Below are positions 61,007-64,000 of a DNA stretch of 64,000 nt, in pieces (the first letter of the stretch is position 1; every line of letters begins with the position of its first letter). The position numbers and the translations under genes are program-made. The stretch comes from Sphingomonas sp. (lineage in GTDB: Bacteria > Pseudomonadota > Alphaproteobacteria > Sphingomonadales > Sphingomonadaceae). The stretch spans positions 992,001 to 1,056,000 of the forward strand of contig NZ_JAFKLZ010000001.1 in assembly GCF_017304615.1 (NCBI RefSeq), given 5' to 3'. The notes under the pieces were generated by a model. The model did no database searches. It saw nothing but the letters and a program-made list of their open reading frames with translations, and was not told the origin of the DNA.

Positions 61007-64000
61007 CTAGCCCACCAGCGCAAGGCGTTGCGGCGGGGCGATTGAAATCCGGGCGGACGTGACCCCAGGCAATTGCTCGATTCGATCCGCCAATTCCGCG
61101 TCGAGCAGGAAGTCCCGGCCGATCAGAACCGTGGCGGTGCCCCCGTCGGGCAATGCAGCAATGACACGCGCTTCGCCCCGCGCGTCCCGTGCTTCGGACA
61201 GCAATGCGCCGATTGCCGGAATGGCTGATGCGTCATCCACGGTGATGTCGAGCAGCATCCGTGTCGTATTCGCCAAGGTTTCGAACGGCTGGATGCGCTT
61301 GATCGTGACGCGCGGGGCTTCCTCACCCGCGCGGCGATCGAGCTCGACGGTCAGCAAGCCACAGCCGCCGTTGCGCGCGGCTTCCTCCAGATCGCCCGCC
61401 ACGACATCGTCGAAGCAGGTTGCGATGAACTGTCCCGAGGGATCGGACATCGTCGCCATCATGTAGCGCCGCCCCTTGGCCGATGTGCGCCAGCGCGCTT
61501 CCTCGACCATCGCGGCCATCACCGATCCCGCGCGCCCGCTTTCGGGTATCTGAATATCGCCCAGATCGGCGAACCGCCGCGCGCCGTGCATATTGGCGAG
61601 TTGCTTGAAACGGTCCACGGGATGCGCCGAGAAATAGAAGCCGAACGCTTCCTTTTCCTGCTCCATCCGCTCGGCCAGGCTCCAGCGCGCGGACAGCGGC
61701 AGCTTGATATGCGTGCCCGATGCTTCGCTCTCGCCGAACAGGCCGCCTTGCCCGCTCGTCTTCTGATCATGGACGCGCGCGGCGGTGGCGAGGATCGTCT
61801 CCGCACAGGCGAATATTCCTGCGCGGTTGACGTCGATGCCGTCGAACGCCCCGGCGGCGGCGAGCGTTTCGAGTTGGCGCTTGTTGAGCAACCGCGGATC
61901 GACCCGGTGGGCGAACGCGTCGAGGCTGTCGAACGCCCCGTTGGCGTCTCGCTCCTCGACCAGTTTCTCCATCGCCCCCTCGCCCACCGACTTGAGCGCG
62001 GCGAGGGCATAGCGGACGCCCAGGCCTCCCTCGGTCGGCTGCACGTCGAACTCTGCCAGGCTGGCGTTCACATCCGGCGGAAGGATCTCGACGCCCAATC
62101 GACGCATGTCATCCACGAACACCGCCAGCTTGTCGGTCAAGTGCAGATCGTAGCACATCGACGCGGCGAAGAATTCCTCGGGGTGATGCGCCTTCAGCCA
62201 GGCGGTCTGGTACGCGAGCAACGCATAAGCGGCGGCGTGGCTCTTGTTGAAACCGTAGCCGGCGAACTTGTCGATCAAGTCGAACAGCTCGTTCGCCTTG
62301 GCCGCGTCGATTTGGTTGTGTTCCTTGCAGCCCGACACGAACAGATCGCGCTGCGCGTCCATTTCGGCCTTGATCTTCTTGCCCATCGCGCGCCGCAGCA
62401 AGTCGGCGCCACCGAGCGAATAGCCCGCCAGGATCTGCGCGGCCTGCATCACCTGTTCCTGATAGACGAAGATTCCGTAGGTCTCGGCGAGGATTCCCTC
62501 GAGCAGGGGATGCGGGTAAGTGATCGGCTCCTGCCCGTTCTTGCGGCGGCCGAAGCTCGGGATGTTGTCCATCGGGCCTGGGCGATAGAGCGAGACGAGC
62601 GCGATGATGTCGCCGAAATTGGACGGACGGACGGCGCTCAGCGTGCGGCGCATCCCTTCGGATTCCAACTGGAACACGCCGACCGTGTCGCCCTTCTGGA
62701 GCAACTTATAGACGCCCTCGTCGTCCCAGGTCAGCGCGTCGAGATCGAGCGTGATGCCACGCTTGGCGAGCAGCTCGACCGCCTTCTTCAGCACCGATAG
62801 CGTCTTGAGGCCGAGAAAGTCGAACTTCACCAGACCCGCGCCTTCGACATATTTCATGTCGAACTGCGTGACCGGCATGTCGGATCGCGGATCGCGATAG
62901 AGGGGGACCAATTCGGCCAGCGGCCGGTCGCCGATCACCACACCGGCGGCATGGGTCGAGCTGTGGCGCGGCAACCCTTCCAGCTTCATCGCCAGGTCGA
63001 GCAAGTGCCGCACATCCTTGTCGCCGCGATATTCGCTCGCGAGTTCGGCGACGCCGTTGAGCGCGCGATCTAGTGTCCAGGGATCGGTCGGATGGTTGGG
63101 AACCAGCTTCGCCAGCCGATCGACTTGGCCATAACTCATTTGGAGCACACGGCCGGTGTCCTTGAGCACCGCGCGCGCCTTCATCGTCCCGAACGTGATG
63201 ATCTGCGCGACTTGCCCGCGCCCGTATTTCTCCTGGACGTAGCGGATCACTTCGCCTCGCCGCGTTTCGCAGAAGTCGATGTCGAAGTCGGGCATCGACA
63301 CGCGTTCGGGATTGAGGAAACGTTCGAACAGCAGGCCCAGCTTGATCGGGTCGAGATCGGTGATCGTCAGCGACCACGCGACGACGCTGCCCGCGCCCGA
63401 TCCACGGCCCGGCCCGACCGGAATGTCGTTCGATTTCGCCCATTGGATGAAATCCGCGACGATCAGGAAATAGCCCGGGAATCCCATGCTGATGATGACA
63501 TCGAGTTCGAATTCGAGCCGGTCGCGATATTCCTTTTCCCAGCCCGCGTCGCGCATTTCGAGTTCCTCGATGCGATCGATGCGGCGCTGGAGCCCTTCCC
63601 GCGCCGCGACGCGCAGCGCCTCCGCCTCGCCGTCGCGGTCGCCCGCGAGGCTGGGCAGGATGGGCTTGCGCTTGGGCGCCGCCACGCCGCAACGCTGCGC
63701 GATGACGAGGGTGTTGGCGATGGCCTCGGGCAAGTCGGCGAACAGCGTCCGCATTTCCTTGGCCGGTTTCAGCCAGGCATCCGGCGAACTGCGCGGACGA
63801 TCCTCACTGGCGATGTAACTGGACGAGGCGATACACAGCATCGCGTCGTGGGCCTCGCCGAATTCCTGGTCGGCGAAGCAACAGGGATTGGTCGCGACGA
63901 TCGGCAGGTTGCGGGCGTAGGCCAAGTCGAGCAACTCGGCTTCGGCCTTGCCCTCGACGGGATCGAGCCGGCGACTGATTTCGATATAGAGTCGGTCACC
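61007..64000 (-). CDS. dnaE: DNA polymerase III alpha subunit (C-terminal part; partial)
   Basis: The frame is open to the right edge of the window, giving 997 residues of the replicative polymerase; the start lies outside. Visible parts are the end of the PHP domain (ATNPCCFADQEFGEAHDAM), the catalytic palm with GPGRGSGAGSVVAWSL and MPDFDIDFCETRRGEVIRYV, the finger region KFDFLGLKTLSVL, the helix-hairpin-helix (GYGFNKSHAAAYALLAYQTAWLKAHHPEEF) and the OB-fold near ADLGDIQIP. The full enzyme is near 1,160 residues, so about 85% is present. DnaE is the main replicase; the clamp-loader chi gene and hdaA are also in this window. Confidence 0.96.
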   Translation of the reverse strand, partial: GDRLYIEISRRLDPVEGKAEAELLDLAYARNLPIVATNPCCFADQEFGEAHDAMLCIASSSYIASEDRPRSSPDAWLKPAKEMRTLFADLPEAIANTLVIAQRCGVAAPKRKPILPSLAGDRDGEAEALRVAAREGLQRRIDRIEELEMRDAGWEKEYRDRLEFELDVIISMGFPGYFLIVADFIQWAKSNDIPVGPGRGSGAGSVVAWSLTITDLDPIKLGLLFERFLNPERVSMPDFDIDFCETRRGEVIRYVQEKYGRGQVAQIITFGTMKARAVLKDTGRVLQMSYGQVDRLAKLVPNHPTDPWTLDRALNGVAELASEYRGDKDVRHLLDLAMKLEGLPRHSSTHAAGVVIGDRPLAELVPLYRDPRSDMPVTQFDMKYVEGAGLVKFDFLGLKTLSVLKKAVELLAKRGITLDLDALTWDDEGVYKLLQKGDTVGVFQLESEGMRRTLSAVRPSNFGDIIALVSLYRPGPMDNIPSFGRRKNGQEPITYPHPLLEGILAETYGIFVYQEQVMQAAQILAGYSLGGADLLRRAMGKKIKAEMDAQRDLFVSGCKEHNQIDAAKANELFDLIDKFAGYGFNKSHAAAYALLAYQTAWLKAHHPEEFFAASMCYDLHLTDKLAVFVDDMRRLGVEILPPDVNASLAEFDVQPTEGGLGVRYALAALKSVGEGAMEKLVEERDANGAFDSLDAFAHRVDPRLLNKRQLETLAAAGAFDGIDVNRAGIFACAETILATAARVHDQKTSGQGGLFGESEASGTHIKLPLSARWSLAERMEQEKEAFGFYFSAHPVDRFKQLANMHGARRFADLGDIQIPESGRAGSVMAAMVEEARWRTSAKGRRYMMATMSDPSGQFIATCFDDVVAGDLEEAARNGGCGLLTVELDRRAGEEAPRVTIKRIQPFETLANTTRMLLDITVDDASAIPAIGALLSEARDARGEARVIAALPDGGTATVLIGRDFLLDAELADRIEQLPGVTSARISIAPPQRLALVG

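Overview
This 64 kb window is GC-rich chromosomal DNA from an alphaproteobacterium, most likely a sphingomonad (order Sphingomonadales, Sphingomonas-like). The basis is a DUF6356 protein, an HdaA-type DnaA regulator, ChvI/ChvG-type two-component genes joined to a short HprK, RapZ, mannose-type EIIA and HPr, alphaproteobacterial RsmB and NnrE/NnrD fusion proteins, and very tight packing with many ATGA, GTGA or TTGA gene overlaps. No rRNA, tRNA, CRISPR, prophage or intact transposase was seen. No stretch longer than about 300 bases lacks a gene.

Layout. 1-6190: an unrecognised gene pair, an FAD/NAD(P) oxidoreductase with DUF6356, a nitrobindin-like protein, aspS, and rnd with an I78 inhibitor lipoprotein. 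6188-11726 (leftward): a DUF2066-like exported protein, hdaA, ppk and ppx, combining replication control with polyphosphate metabolism. 11791-14462: purM, purN, an MmcQ/YjbR protein and a one-pass membrane protein. 14480-22555: ndk, holC and pepA on the minus strand, facing away from lptD, a surA-like gene, pdxA and rsmA. 22548-27287: a TPR protein, rsmB-like and guaB, divergent from an SPFH/NfeD pair. 27406-29902: two unrecognised or weakly recognised genes and pckA. 30037-34341: chvI, chvG, hprK, rapZ, EIIA-Man and ptsH, an overlapping sensory and phosphotransfer operon. 34342-34610: a 269-bp MITE-like element inserted at the ptsH stop codon. 34616-43889: RNA modification, rmuC, fhs, def, recR, fmt, truA and an RlmD/TrmA-type methyltransferase. 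43886-50054: NAD(P)HX repair, a lipoprotein, ilvD, ispE and ETF-QO. 50161-55097: an unusual UDG-superfamily protein, a lytic transglycosylase, moaB, GFA and VOC proteins and a radical SAM protein. 55094-58984: an exported alpha/beta hydrolase and a rut pyrimidine-degradation operon in the order rutB-C-D-A. 59163-64000: a very acidic 51-residue protein, an acyl-CoA synthetase and the 3' three quarters or so of dnaE.

Most genes are housekeeping. The items most worth a second look are non-coding: the MITE-like element that separates ptsH from the next small gene's ribosome-binding site; three paired-hairpin REP-like elements (27.3, 48.3 and 52.6 kb); a 22-bp tandem repeat upstream of rutB; a palindrome upstream of the alpha/beta hydrolase; a palindrome next to a plausible pckA promoter; and a hairpin that pairs with the Shine-Dalgarno of the acyl-CoA synthetase. 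Among proteins, a UDG-like protein without the cysteines of Fe-S family-4/5 enzymes and an HprK whose best ribosome-binding site points to an ATC codon stand out.
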